DNA of 64,000 nucleotides from Mytilus trossulus (taxonomy: Eukaryota > Mollusca > Bivalvia > Mytilida > Mytilidae), in assembly GCF_036588685.1 (NCBI RefSeq), contig NC_086378.1:36557578-36621577 (forward strand), in the 5' to 3' direction. Position numbers and translations under genes: made by a program. Every line of letters starts with the position of its first letter. The stretch's first letter is position 1. The notes under the pieces were generated by a model, which saw only the letters and a list, made by a program, of their open reading frames with translations, did not search any database and had not been told where the DNA came from. Below are positions 11,626 through 24,100 of this stretch, piece after piece.

Positions 11626-12340
11626 ATGGGATTCCTTTAGCTCAATAGTTCAGTTTTCATTATTGAGATATGAACTGTTTTTGCACCTTTGTGGTGTTTT
11701 TTTTCTTGAGCAATGTCATTGTCTGGTGTTTATTTTTTTAATTATGGGTTTTGATTGTATTTAGATTATGGTATTGGTATCTTCTCTCTCACAAATATGT
11801 AATGTCCAAACAGTTTTTATCATCATTTTGTGTTTTGGACATTACATTCCATTCTTTATAAATTATAATGGGGAACTGACTTAAATTATCTATATAGTCG
11901 AATATACGGAACATTTCACTTTTGAAGTAGAACAACAGTTCGAAGTTGGGGAAAAAAATACTCTCCAGTTTTATAGTCTCATTTCAATTCTCAGATGGGT
12001 TTTCAACCAAACACATTCAACTGGATCCTCCATTGCTCTATTATATACCAACCAAAAGTTGAACTACGAAAGCGTGTTTTAGTACTGCCATTAGACTCTG
12101 ATGTGTGCATTAGTAAGATCAATGTAGCCTGCAAGTTTAAGTAGACGTAAAAGACGAAAAGATGGCAGGTGATATAAATGCCAAAAGTGGTTTAGTTTGA
12201 TACAAGTTGACCATCGTCCATTTTTATTTCCTATTAAAAATTATTATTCTCCGGATTCATACTAGCTTTTGATCTAGAACTATGTCAAATACACCAAATA
12301 AACAGAAAAATAGTTTACGGAAAACATTAATTGATTTTTT
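11626..12340. other. Intergenic, no gene seen
   Basis: AT-rich sequence without a convincing coding frame, splice-linked exon or recognisable repeat. Confidence 0.5.
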
Positions 12341-12349
12341 TTACGTAGA

Positions 12350-12790
12350 TGTAACGAAAGTTAATTTAATAGCATCCGACCAAGGTCCTGCAGTTAAAAT
12401 TGTCACACGTAAGATATCAACGGCCCGTACGAAAAGATCACACGAATAAGTGTCGGAATTTTGGAATGACCAACAATGTTTGTCTAGTATTGCCTTTGTG
12501 TCTGTGGTATATATCCGTATTACTGGGACACGACGATTGGTCAGTCTTGTGGGCACTCCATTTTTTCGAAGTTCAAGTTCATAGGTCAGATTTTGAAATG
12601 AGTTTGAATTATCAGGAGGCATCCAGTCAATATCCGTCTGTGTTGGAGATCCAGTGTGAAAATGATAAATTGTTTGTTTTGGACAAATTCTGCCAGGCAT
12701 ATTGTGTTGATCACTTTGAAGCGTTGATGAACAGGTTCGTTCACGGACTTGGACACTGCTGCCTAATTTGCTTAGAGTAGTAGCCACATT
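12350..12790 (-). pseudogene. Possible orphan exon with TSP1-like and FN3-like segments
   Basis: The minus strand is open for about 148 codons with a protein-like composition. The start (TLSKLGSSVQVRERTCSS) resembles a thrombospondin type 1 repeat that has lost Cys residues. The later part (YELELRKNG...CDLFVRAVDI...GPWSDAIKLTF) resembles a fibronectin type III strand pattern with a WS-type GPWSD motif. No ATG begins the frame; a pyrimidine tract and AG lie just upstream at about 12810-12820, but the first acceptor would bring in an in-frame TAG. The frame ends TCTACGTAAAA, which could be a stop or a GTAAAA donor. No partner exons were found nearby. It may be one exon of a receptor gene or a decayed copy. 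Confidence 0.33.
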
Positions 12791-12879
12791 TTCGTGCAGC
12801 TTTCTCCTCTATTCTCTAAAAATGAAACAGCTATAAAATGTTGAAGTCAAAGAAAAGGGAAACACATTTAAGAACTATT

Positions 12880-13145
12880 ACCTGATGTTCAGTGGTTGTC
12901 GTTTGTTGAGATAGTTCATAAGTGTTTTTCGTTTCTCGTTTTTTTTTATATATAGATTATACTGTTGGTTTTCCTTTTTGAATGGTTTTATGCTGGTATT
13001 TTATTGGACCCATTATAGGTTGCTGTACGGTGTCAATGGTCCGTGTTGAAGGCCGTACTATGATCTGTAAAAGTTTACGTTTAAAAATTGTGACTTGAAA
13101 GAAGAGTTGTCTCAATTGCACTTATACCACATCTTCTTATATCTA
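12880..13145 (+). repeat. GGCCGTAC-family interspersed repeat
   Basis: GGTTGTCGTTTGTTGAGATA, TTTTTGAATGGTTTTATGCT, GGTTGCTGTACGGTGTCAAT, GAAGGCCGTACTATGATCTG and ACCACATCTTCTTATATC occur in the same order as in the copies at 2480-2605 and 45440-45820. Confidence 0.65.
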
Positions 13146-13149
13146 TATA

Positions 13150-15180
13150 GTCGGCTATTTTGTATGAATTTCTCAATTGTTCCGTTTTATATATGTAGTG
13201 TACATTCTCAGATGGTCTCTTATACAGGTGCTTCCAGTGATGCCACAGAACAAAAACGTTTTATTTCCACTAAAAACATGAAGCAGAGATATATAAGATA
13301 TCATAGAATATAAGGAAAAAAATCTGTCTGTTTGTTCCCTTTCCTGTGGTCAATTCTGATGATAAATCTAGCAAAAGTTTCAGAATTGTCCTTGTTATCT
13401 TTTCTTTGGTTAAAAAAACTAAACGAGAAGACTATTATCTTACTGTTGTTATTCAAATATTTCATCTTTTATATCTAAAATTATCATTTTGTCTTTCTTT
13501 CACTTTCAATGTAGAAAGTAGTTCAAAAACGGTATTGCACATGACCGGTTTTTTTTTTCTTGATGACGTTACAGTTTATAATTTATTCTGAAGTTCAGCT
13601 TGTGATATCAGGGTTTGGGCGACAGAATTTCATAGTACTGCGAACTTGCTATCCGTAACTGCTATTAAAAAAATGTGTGTGCAGGGTTATTTATGACGGA
13701 TCAGAAGGGCGTGTGCCTCTTAACAGTACCCAATTAATTGATGAAAGCACAACAACAGAAAAGAAAACTTATGACATTAAAATCTGATGGTATCCGAATC
13801 CGAATTGTCTTCACACTGTGACATGCAGAAGGTATATGTACCAATACTTCATCCAAATAACAAACTTTCCTATTAAACCATTCAACAGAATCGATTTCAA
13901 TTTTATTTATATAAATACCTTTGAGGGTATATATAAATTGGCTTGGGTCACAGGGGGGGGGGGGGGTAACTTCGATATTTTTTTGGTAGGAGTGTGCCAT
14001 TTTTGCCTTAAAAACTTACCCATTTTAATATAACATTCACTGAAATTCAATACCTATAGTTATATAAAAATTTAAGAAAGAATGACCTATACTTATATAC
14101 AATATTTAAAATATGACCCATGCTTATATAAGCACTAACTCATCATCACTCATAATTCATAAATATACCAGCTACCCTTAAATTTTTATATATGAATTGA
14201 CATCGTTTGTTGCACATATATTTTATAATGTAAGATTCTCAATTTAGCATATTTATATATATGATATGTAGATCATACCCCAAATCAATATATAGTTATA
14301 AAACGTATATGCATTTTAATATAGGATGTCATTAAAAAGAAGGGTCATTCTTATATAAAATCTCGCAAAATTATGACCCATATTTTTAGCACATCCCCGT
14401 ATACCCAATAATAGGAAGTTGACCCCCCGTGGCTTGGGTATTTGATCAGCATTACATGGTTGTTATAAATATTATCTATTTCAAATACTATAAATGGCTA
14501 TTAATCTGTGATCGATACACTGGTATTTAGGAGGTTCCAAAAGGTTAATCCTTTACATTCAGAGAATTGCTCTCTTTATGGACAAAAGAGAACTCTTCTT
14601 TTTATATATCTGAGAGTCTCGCCAAAAACAGACACATGAAATGGTTAATCCCATGTTTGTTATGGGAAAACCAAACAATATTAACACAAAACTAAAATAA
14701 TATATGCACAGCTTTATGTTTTGCAGAATCTTGCAAAAAAGCCGTTTTTCAGAATAAAAAGTAGTACAAAAGCGTGGTGCGGACTAGATTATAAGTTATT
14801 CTTATACGCGACATGAGTATCAAGTTTATCGTAATTTTTGTATTATTGTAAACTAAATTAAACAACAAAACAAATATAATTATAAAGATGAGCGTGTGCA
14901 ATAATTATTATTTTACTTAATTATTAAAGCTTGATATGCATTCAGCTTTAATTTGCCAACCATCTACAAGTTACCTTTCAGTTGTTGCCTTCATGTCTGT
15001 CTTAGTGTTTTAAACAGTAAATTATCGTAACATTAGAAGATTTTTTTAATTTTCTATAGAATGCATTCACACATTGTTTGAAACACATGGCATTCTAGAG
15101 ATTGAGCTGAATACATGTATTGCAACTTTCTTGTACCATCACATTGGCTTGACCCCGCTATAATTCGTATGTTTTCTTTA
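13150..15180. other. Gene-poor AT-rich stretch with a 14-G run
   Basis: No supported coding frame. A run of 14 G on the plus strand is at 13953-13966. Around 14040-14400 short phrases such as GACC(C/T)AT(A/G)CTTATATA recur loosely, suggesting an old simple repeat. Confidence 0.5.
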
Positions 15181-15198
15181 TTCGACTATTTGGATTCG

Positions 15199-15243
15199 AG
15201 CGTCACTGATGAGTCTTTTGTAGACGAAACGCGCGTCTGGCGT
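15199..15243 (+). ncRNA. Hammerhead ribozyme, intact core (subfamily B)
   Basis: Core CTGATGA (15206-15212) and GAAA (15226-15229) are intact. Stem II is GTCT/AGAC with a TTTGT loop. Stem III is the very short palindrome ACGCGCGT. The predicted cleavage site is GTC|T after 15237. Stem I pairs GCGTCA (upstream) with TGGCGT (downstream). This is a complete type I hammerhead fold. Sequence 3' of it (CTATGATGAGTTTATTT) defines a subfamily shared with copies at 45105 and 58681. Confidence 0.87.
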
Positions 15244-15929
15244 ATATACTAAATTTGGTCCTGATATCTATGATGAGTTTATTTATCGACAAGCTGCATT
15301 ATCTGTTAAAAATTTTGAAAATACAGCGGTCATCTTGGATTGTTCATGTAAAGATTTAATCAAACTACTAAACAGATGTTTAAGTAAATTTTGAATAATC
15401 TAACACATACTTTTCGCTAAGTAGAAAAAGCCCATCAGTTTGAGGAAGATAGACAATACTTCAGCAAAAGAACAAAATAACTTTTCCTTAATTCCTGAGT
15501 AGAGAACTATCAATAAAACTAGGTCAGTAGTACAGATAGAAACAATAATGCAAATCAGTTTTGTGTAAATTTTTATGACGATATTTTAACAATGGGTTAT
15601 TATTTACATCTACATGTTATATATTCAACACAAAATTACCTACATACCTTAATATCACGTATATAGGTACCAAAAACAATTACAGAGATGGACATGTAGT
15701 TATATGAAGGTATTATTATGATATTTCAAACAGCAATGATTAAGAATATAGATATGTAGAGGACAGTAGTTTATCGCTGTTCAAAAGTCATAAACCGATT
15801 TAGAGACATCAAATCCGGGTTGAGGAAAATACATCAACTTTACGAGGAAAACAACGAAACAACAGAAACACTGAAGTGCAACAAAAACAAACGACAATAA
15901 AACATACATAGAAATGAACTTTCATATAA

Positions 15930-16190
15930 CAACTGCCATATTCCTGACTTGGTACAGGACATTTTAAGAAAATTGGTTTGAACGTGGTTTTGGGGCTAGC
16001 CAAACCTCGCATTTTAAGGCAATGTTAATATGATCCACCATTTTCTACATTTAAAAATGCCTGTACCAAGTCAGGAATATGACAGTTCTTGTCCATTCGT
16101 TTTTGATGCGTTTTGTTATTGATTATGGTTATGGATTTCCCGAATTGATTTTCCTTTAAGTTCAGTATTTTTGTGATTTTACTTTTTAAA
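15930..16190. repeat. Inverted pair of CCAGGTT/GACAGTT repeats
   Basis: 15930-16005 is a minus copy (ACTGCCATATTCCTGACTTG) and 16030-16190 a plus copy (CTGTACCAAGTCAGGAATAT, TTCAGTATTTTTGTGATTTT) of the same repeat, placed head to head. Other copies are at 24572-24730, 31150-31365, 41725-41843, 49930-50510, 52395-52505, 52838-52975, 54640-54815 and 63755-63945. Confidence 0.75.
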
Positions 16191-16602
16191 TATACAGCTA
16201 AAATGACAACATTACATGGCAGTAGTACAGTACAAATAAACACAAGAACAACCGGGACAGAAAAATACATATATAAATAATATAATAGTACATTTCGACA
16301 TGTTTACAACAGTTTTACACGAATGCCTTAAATTAATTTAGGTCGATCAGTACACAAACACAGCATAAAAGAATTACAAACTGTGCGTCATACGAATGTA
16401 TCAACGCCACAAAAAGTTACGTCACAGGTAAATTTCAATAAATGTATATAAATCGTGATTAGGTTTGTCATTATGTTACTCGATAAATAAAGATATCTTA
16501 ATTTTACCCTTTGTCAGAAATTTGACAAATCATCAAGTTGGTATATATGTTATCATTCTATATTTATTAATTACATCTTGTTGATGTCATGAAGGTGTCA
16601 AG

Positions 16603-17557
16603 GGGCGTATGACATTTGCGCCGATTTTGAAAATTTTCATTCTTTCATTTGCGCCAATTTCATTTTTTCATTTGCACCGATTTTATATTTTTTCCTAATT
16701 GGATTTACAGGTAAGTTCATACTTTTAATTGGCCTAGCACAGAGTATAAAGACAAATCAAGTGACATTGCAATTGGTAAATGGCTATCCCAATGTTTCGG
16801 GTAACCATTCCTTTCCCTAAATGAAATCGATGACTTCTTCACTTTTGACATTGTCTGACGCTCTGCTCCTTCTGATGACAACGTACAAGTACACATTCCA
16901 TAACGGTCAACCAATTTGTGATGGCGTCCATAAAATTAACTAAGAGATGCTTTCAACTTCACCATGTGGAACTCTTGGTTTAATAGCTCCCTTGTGAGAA
17001 AATGCGAACTCTAGAAATGCCACAACCAGTACGTATGCCAGACAAAGAAAAGATGGCCTCTTTATTGACAATTACGCCAAATATAAAAGAGACGAAATCA
17101 TATAAGAAAGGAATATGTTAGATGTGTTGCCTACTATACATACTCGGCAAAAACAGATTTATGATTTGAATGTTTTCCGTTTTTATTGATTTGAATGCTG
17201 TACATATATTTTTTAATTCGTCATTTTAGTATAAACAAAGTGCTTTTATCTTAAGTTTTTACTTCTTGATTTGAAACAGGAGACAACAGTTATATACATG
17301 TTATGATTGACAGATCATAACATATGTACAACTGGCTGACGAAAGAGGTCTTTAATGATAAATGAAAATAACATTACTGGGATGGAGAGTTGTCTCATCA
17401 TAGTGGCACTCATACCACATCTTCTTATATCATTTCACCTGTATTTTACCTGTTATTTACCTGTAAAAAAATCGGCGCAAATGAAAAGAAAAATCCGCGC
17501 AAATGAAAGAAAAAATCGGCGCAAATGAAATGCAGATCGGCGCAAATGCAAAACGCC
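16603..17557. mobile_element. Foldback DNA element with 9-bp target duplication (Mutator-like features)
   Basis: The ends are inverted arms of about 110 bp built from repeats of CATTTGCGCCGATTTT (three on the left, four on the right) followed by TTTACAGGTAA. Tips match as GGCGT....CATTTGCGCC. A perfect 9-bp direct repeat GGTGTCAAG flanks the element (16594-16602 and 17558-17566). Long arms with 9-bp duplications are typical of Mutator-like elements; 8 bp with an extra matching G cannot be excluded and would suggest hAT. The interior has no transposase and includes a Penelope-like RT fragment and a GTTGTCTCA...ACCACATCTTCTT repeat end. Confidence 0.75.
16720..17040 (-). mobile_element. Penelope-like RT C-terminal fragment inside the foldback element
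   Basis: CATTCCATAACGGTCAACCA and GGCGTCCATAAAATTAACTA followed by TCAACTTCACCATGTGGAAC match the region encoding the RT C-terminus (MVDRYG) in the elements at 22134-22979 and 41844-44707. The frame is broken. Confidence 0.6.
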
Positions 17558-17689
17558 GGTGTCAAGTAGTGTCATATAGCCTTGTTGTTTGGGTTAATGC
17601 AATTTATTTCCATATTCAGTTACAAGTATACCATAAAATAAAATTTTACCTTTGACTTTATTTATTGACTTTCTTAGTATTTTGATCAG

Positions 17690-17770
17690 AGCGACACTCA
17701 TGAGTCTTTTGTAAATGAAACGCGCGTCTGGCGTATCAAATTATAAGCCTGGTACCTTTGATAACTATTA
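17690..17770 (+). pseudogene. Decayed hammerhead retrozyme 3' end
   Basis: Aligns with the other ribozyme repeats but the core reads CTCATGA instead of CTGATGA and stem II (GTCT/AAAT) no longer pairs, so cleavage is not expected. The copy ends at the family terminus GATAACTATT (about 17760-17769). Confidence 0.75.
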
Positions 17771-18177
17771 ATTGATCGCTGAAAAGAAAATTGTATTCAA
17801 AGCATTTAAAAAAGGAAGGATTTCTTGGTTTTTTATATAGACTGTTGTTTTTCTTATCATCGACTATTTTGCCATAGTTTTGCCGATGTCTCTTCGACAT
17901 CTCTTCGACCTATGAATTTTTATTGTCTATTGGTATCTGCCGCTTTTTAAAAAAAACAAAAAGTAAAAAAACAAAAGGAAAATCTATATTTTCGACGAAA
18001 GGCAGACAAAATCATGACCAGTAGAGAGAAAAGGACGACTCACAGTAAAACATACACAGAATAGACAATAAGTAATAGATTCGGAAACGCAATAAGAGAC
18101 GAAAAAACCCCCACAAACAACGTTAAAAAACAAATTAAAAAATATCTTGAAGAATAACTGTTCTGATACTTCTATAC

Positions 18178-21100
18178 TTAAGATGTTTCGTCTACGGCTT
18201 CAGGACTAACTCCACTTAACTGCACTTTTCCGCATGTCAGAAATTTCAAGATTTGTCTTCTAAATTTTGAGTTTGAGGCGAAGTAGATGATTGGATTAGA
18301 CATCGTACTCATAACAACCAGCACTTTCTTGGCCACCTGTGTCCATGATGCTGTGTGAAGTGTATCATCTAAACCAAGTATTTCCTGTAAAGCATGAAGT
18401 AAATTGATGATTAGTATAGTTTTGAAATGCAGAAAATATTTACTGTTCATACAAGAACAATATTTATGATTTAAAATCGACCGTTTGTATTGTGTAGATA
18501 CTTCGAAGTTATTTTTTGGTTTTCTTTTAATATTAAAGTCATATGAAACGAATGACTGGGAAAAAAAAGTTTATCCAATTCGTGAACCAGTGCATGTATT
18601 TATCATAAACTGAGTATTATGTGCACGATTTTATCCTTTTTTACGCATTCATATCGTATAATCATGAAAAAAATCTTTCGGTCTGTTATGATGTAAAAAT
18701 ATGGCAGCTAATTAATTTGAAGCCGTAGTTTATAGAATTTTCTTGAGAAACAAGTATATATACATAAAGTTTTATTATAAAAACTAGCCATTTAGTTATA
18801 AAAAAAGCACATGCATAATTTTTTTATTTGAAGATACATATTACTTCAACATCATTTTCTTTAAATGTTTTAAACAAGTGGTAATATTAGAAGTTTCTCA
18901 GATACATAAAAATATCTAAAAATCATAAGACTTGTTATTTAGCCTCTATTGGATAGTTATCGTGTTGTCACAATACCACAACTTCTCATTGTTACTGTCA
19001 AAATTGAAAAATTCTACACATCCAGTATAGATGACTCACCTCCATCCCAAACAAAACGAAAAATGGTGACCACAAAATGACGAATACAATTGTTATCAGT
19101 AGAAGAATTCTGACAACCTTCATTCTCTTTAGAGCTTGTTTGTCGTTTTCAGATGAAGTTTTTCCGACTTTCCAGACGTAGCGCATTATCTTAAAATAAC
19201 AGATTGTGATTATTATCAAGGGTACAGCGTACGAAAGCACAATAGCAACGCATGCGTACAGTGTTTCAAAATTTTCAACAATGCCATGTGCTCCGCATGA
19301 TGTAATATTGTAATCATCTTCTTCTTTTCGGTAGGTGCTGTATTCGTATAGCTGTGGTGAACTGATAACGAGACTCCAAATCCATGTTCCGAGAACGATG
19401 TTTGATGCTCTCTTTGTAGTCAACTTCTCTAATTTTAGTATTTCTTTGTATCTATCAACAGCAATGGCAACCATTGTATAGATCGATGACGATACTGTAA
19501 GGAGGGGAAGAAACATTACCAGCTTGCAGACTGCATCACCTGCAACAAAAATATCTGTGTAATTTCAATGATTCACAATGAATTTTGAATACTACTAGTC
19601 GATGTCAAGTTTCTTCCTAGAAGAAACTTTACCATTGGAGGATTATTCTCCGAGGGCATCACTAACTTGGTAGCTTTATGCATGAGGAATACATATAATA
19701 CAAAAACAAACCAGATAGGAAATCGGGTAACCAAGGTCCTCTTTTGCCTCAAGGAACACTGTAGCATTTATGTGTTTTATTATTTGATTTTGCCATTTGT
19801 TTAGGCAGCAACTATTTGATTTTCGGGGGGAGGGGGGGGGGGGGGGGGGGTGCTATGGAATTTTTTTCTGGACAAACTTTTTTTTCGATTCGGCGAAACA
19901 CAATCCATTTGTTTGGCGACAAGTCGAAAACATTTTTGTTTTTTTCAATTTTTTCACAGGGTCAAAAACAAATAAAACAAAAACTGGAAATACACTTTTT
20001 TTTCCAAAAAAATCCATTGCCTACCGCAACATGACGGGAGCCACATGTGGAGCAGGATCTGCTTACCCTTCCGGAGCACCTGAGATCACCCCTAGTTTTT
20101 GGTGGGGTTCGTGTTGTTTATTCTTTAGTTTTCTATGTTGTGTCACGTGTACTATTGTTTCTCTGTTTGTCTTTTTCTTTCTTAGCCATGGCTTTGTCAG
20201 TTTGTTTTAGATTTATGAGTTTGACTGTCCCTTTGGTATCTTTCGTCCCTCTTTCACCTTTTATCCCTTACTCTATAATTCTATATGTGATTAAACAATA
20301 GTAGGGAAGTAATTCCAGATAGAAATGAGGACATTAGTCTGATCTATTCTATCATTTTAATTATAATGTCTGTTGCATAACCTTGGAACTATTAATTTAC
20401 ATTTCAGAATATTATCCTCTTATTACTAGTATAGTAATACATAATACACGAATGCATTCATATTTGCCATATAGATAGATTTGATTTATAAGAAATCAAC
20501 TGACATCACAGAAAAATGTATAAGATTTGAGAGGAAGCCAATAAAAAAAGGAAACGCGTTGCAAAACATATAACCAGGCACAACAAGTAGAGGTGTCCAT
20601 TTAATCAGGTTACATCAAATTGCTTTATTTCTCAATTGTTTATAAACATGTTTTCCGTGTAAAATTTTAGAAAGAATAAGAACTTTTTCCAGGAAAGTTT
20701 AATGTCAGATATAAAGACAGAATCAGATAAAGATATGCACAAAAAAGGAGAGATGGTGAAGATGAGCAGAAAAGAAGGGAAGACAAACAAAAAGCACGTT
20801 TATTAAAGCAGAGTTTTGAAAAAAATAAAGCAGATAGTAAGTGCAGATAAACACATCGCGGTGTCAAATTATTATTGACCCACGAGTTTGAATGTCTCTT
20901 TGGTATGTTTTGCCTCTCTTTTATGCTTCATTTGTAATAAAAAATAATATTTAAACACTTAATCCATTTAGTTTTTAATAATCCTAAGCTAACATGCCTT
21001 TCCATTATACATCTTGTTGTTGTACACCTTCTAATTACTACTGCTTATATTGTATCTAGTTTTTCTAAACGTTCTGTTTGTCAATTCAAGTAAATACCAA

Positions 21101-24100
21101 ATGCGTGGAATAAATTATACGATATAGCACACACCTTGTCGCTATTTCTCAGCCATAATTGGACATCATAGACGTTCCTTTAAAATATATGTCACAGAAG
21201 AAAATGTATGTCGCAACAATGCAAATATAGCTGTTGTAAGTCCTCAAAATTTAAATTAGAAAACATGTGGACTCGTGCAGAAGATTCCGTAAATAGTAAT
21301 AGAATTGGTAGTTGGGTTTGGATCTGTCTATGGAGAAAGTAATTTCAAATGCTATTCAGTATTACATAATTATCAAATGCTATAACTTAAATGTATGTGC
21401 CGCATTACATACATCATTTCATTGAAAATGTAGCATTTGAAATAAATATCAAAAAGCGTTTGCAACATCATGCTTTACAATTATCATAACCTTATATGAC
21501 TGGCTATATGTTTCTCATATGATTCACAGAGGAAAATGGTGGAGTTTCTTATTGAAATTATAATTTTGAATTTGAAGGTAGACTTTTCAACAAATTGTCG
21601 GCATTCCCATGGGAACGAACTATGCGCCTCTCTAATTGTCTACATCTCTTCTTCTTTGCATATGAATTGGAGTTCCTTCAAACATTTGTTAAAAACAAGA
21701 AAATCAAAGAAGCCATGTCATCTAAGAAAAATCACATTTAGATATATTGGTGATGTTCTTTTTACTATCATAAACTAAGAAAAAAACCCAGACACGGCTT
21801 ATTACTCCCCCTCATTTTTGAGACTTATCATCTCAGTTCCAGAATCGAAATCTATGACAACGTGACGATCCTAGTTTTGAAAATATCAATTTCCCCAACC
21901 TTTGAAGCGATAAACAAACTTCACCTTCATATGAGATTAACATTTTCCAACTAATTCAAGAGCTTGCAGCTCCTATTAAGACTTTGTAAAACGTATCCAG
22001 TGTCTGAACACAAAGTTGACGAACCAAGGGTTAGGCAAAGACGACTCGTCCTTTTTCTTTAACATGTTCATCGGAAGGTACCAAGAGCAAGTTGATAAAT
22101 TATTTTCCGTATCAACTTCTCAAATACGATGGTGTTAAAAGAGGGACGAAAGACACCAAAGGGACAGTCAAACTCGTAAATCTAAAACAAACTGACAACG
22201 CCATGGCTAAAAATGAAAAAAACAAACAGAAAAACAATAGTACACATGACAAAACATAGAAAACTAAAGAATAAACAACACGAACCCCACCAAAAACTAG
22301 GGGTGGTCTCAGGTGCTCCGGAAGGGTAAGCAGATCCTGCTCCACATGCGGCACCCGTCGTGTTGCTTATGTGATTACAAATCCGGTAAATAGTCTAATT
22401 CGGTAGGTCAAATTCATGAAAGGGAAGGGGATTGTAGTTACGACGTAAGGAAAATATCCGATATCATTTGTGAAACGGTTATTCCATAACGGTCAACCAA
22501 CTCGTCCGTAAAATTTACGAAGGGATGATTTCAACTTCACCATTTGGAACCGTATGCAGGTGCTGCTGGAATGTTGCTACTTAGAAATGGAAAGTTCACA
22601 ATTGGAAAGCTGAAATCATCTCTTTTGTCGTAAAGTTTTGTCTTCAACCGACCCTCATTGTCAATTTCTAGATGTAAGTCAAGATATGAAGCCGACTTAA
22701 CTGTATCTGTAGTATCCTTTATCTCCAATTCGATGGGATAGATGCGATCCACATAGTCACCAAATTTTGAATTGTTTAGTGAAAGAACGTCATCTATATA
22801 GCGGAAAGTAGAGTTAAAGGATATTGCTAACTTCTTATCTTTCTTCCTAAGAAGTTCCTGCATGAAGTCAGCCTCATAATAATAAAGAAACAAGTCAGCA
22901 AGTAGAGGGGCACAGTTTGTTCCCATTGGGATGCCGACAGTCTGTTGAAAAACACGTCCTCCGAACGTAACAAATATGTAAATTATAGATTATAGGTAAT
23001 GACGTTATTTATCATTTCAATGACGTGTTATTGTATTCTTAATTAGTCTTAATGAATATTACTTTTACTGTTTAGTCTGTTCTTGTAATATCCATTTTAC
23101 GTGATTCTGAACTTTTACTTTCCGTCATTGTGTTACAGTTCTTTGGCAGCACTCCACAGTTAGAAAATAAAATTAAATATGAGCCACAAAATGTTTTATC
23201 ATTTCCTATTCCTGGATTTCTAATACATTAACCTAACTGTTTGTGTTGTACATGTGCATATGTATGTAATCAGTATCTTCCATAGATTTGATTTTCAAAA
23301 GTGAAAAGGGTGAAAATTAATTCCTTTTATGTGTATCCATGGCAACATTCTGCATTTATTTCCCATAAAATATTGCAAAAAGGGGGGTGAACATGTCACA
23401 TTTCACCCAAAAATTTGGATCAAACTAGAATTTCAATGCCTTTGAGTGATACCTTTTCAGAAACTGTTTCCCTGAATCTTCCTAATGATCAAATAAAAAA
23501 TGGGTGTCTTTCGCCTCATTTTTTCGTAAAATCCAATCACAAAGTTCGTGCGATAAAAAGTTGGAAAAAAACATTGCAATAATTGCCGGACCAGTGTATG
23601 GTAGGGACATGCAAATACGGACTGTCATACAAAAAACAGCCTATATTACATACATAACATAACCTTGATGTTCATATAAACCCAATACAAAAGTTATTTT
23701 AATACTCAGCTATCCAAAAATGAATTTTATTGCACACTAGCTCTCATATTTGAAAAATTCACAGGGGCCAAATTAAATATGAGCCACAAAATGTTTTATC
23801 ATCTCCTATTCCTGGATTTCTAATACATTAACCTAACTGTTTGTGTTGTACATGTGCATATGTATGTAATCAGTATCTTCCATAGATTTGATTTTCAAAA
23901 GTGAAAAGGGTGAAAATTAATTCCTTTTATGTGTATCCATGGCAACATTCTGCATTTATTTCCCATAAAATATTGCAAAAAGGGGGGTGAACATGTCACA
24001 TTTCACCCAAAAATTTGGATCAAACTAGAATTTCAATGCCTTTGAGTGATACCTTTTCAGAAACGGTTTCCCTAAATCTTCCTAATGATCAAATAAAAAA

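Noticed and set aside
12400..12780. Plus-strand frame of 126 codons at 12400-12780
   Set aside because: It lies opposite the more protein-like minus-strand frame and lacks any domain pattern.
19797..20301. Frames rich in Phe/Ser at 19797-20301, and similar ones at 22112, 41821, 49969 and 51333
   Set aside because: They are translations of the non-coding 3' tail of the Naiad-like element, found at many sites in both strands.
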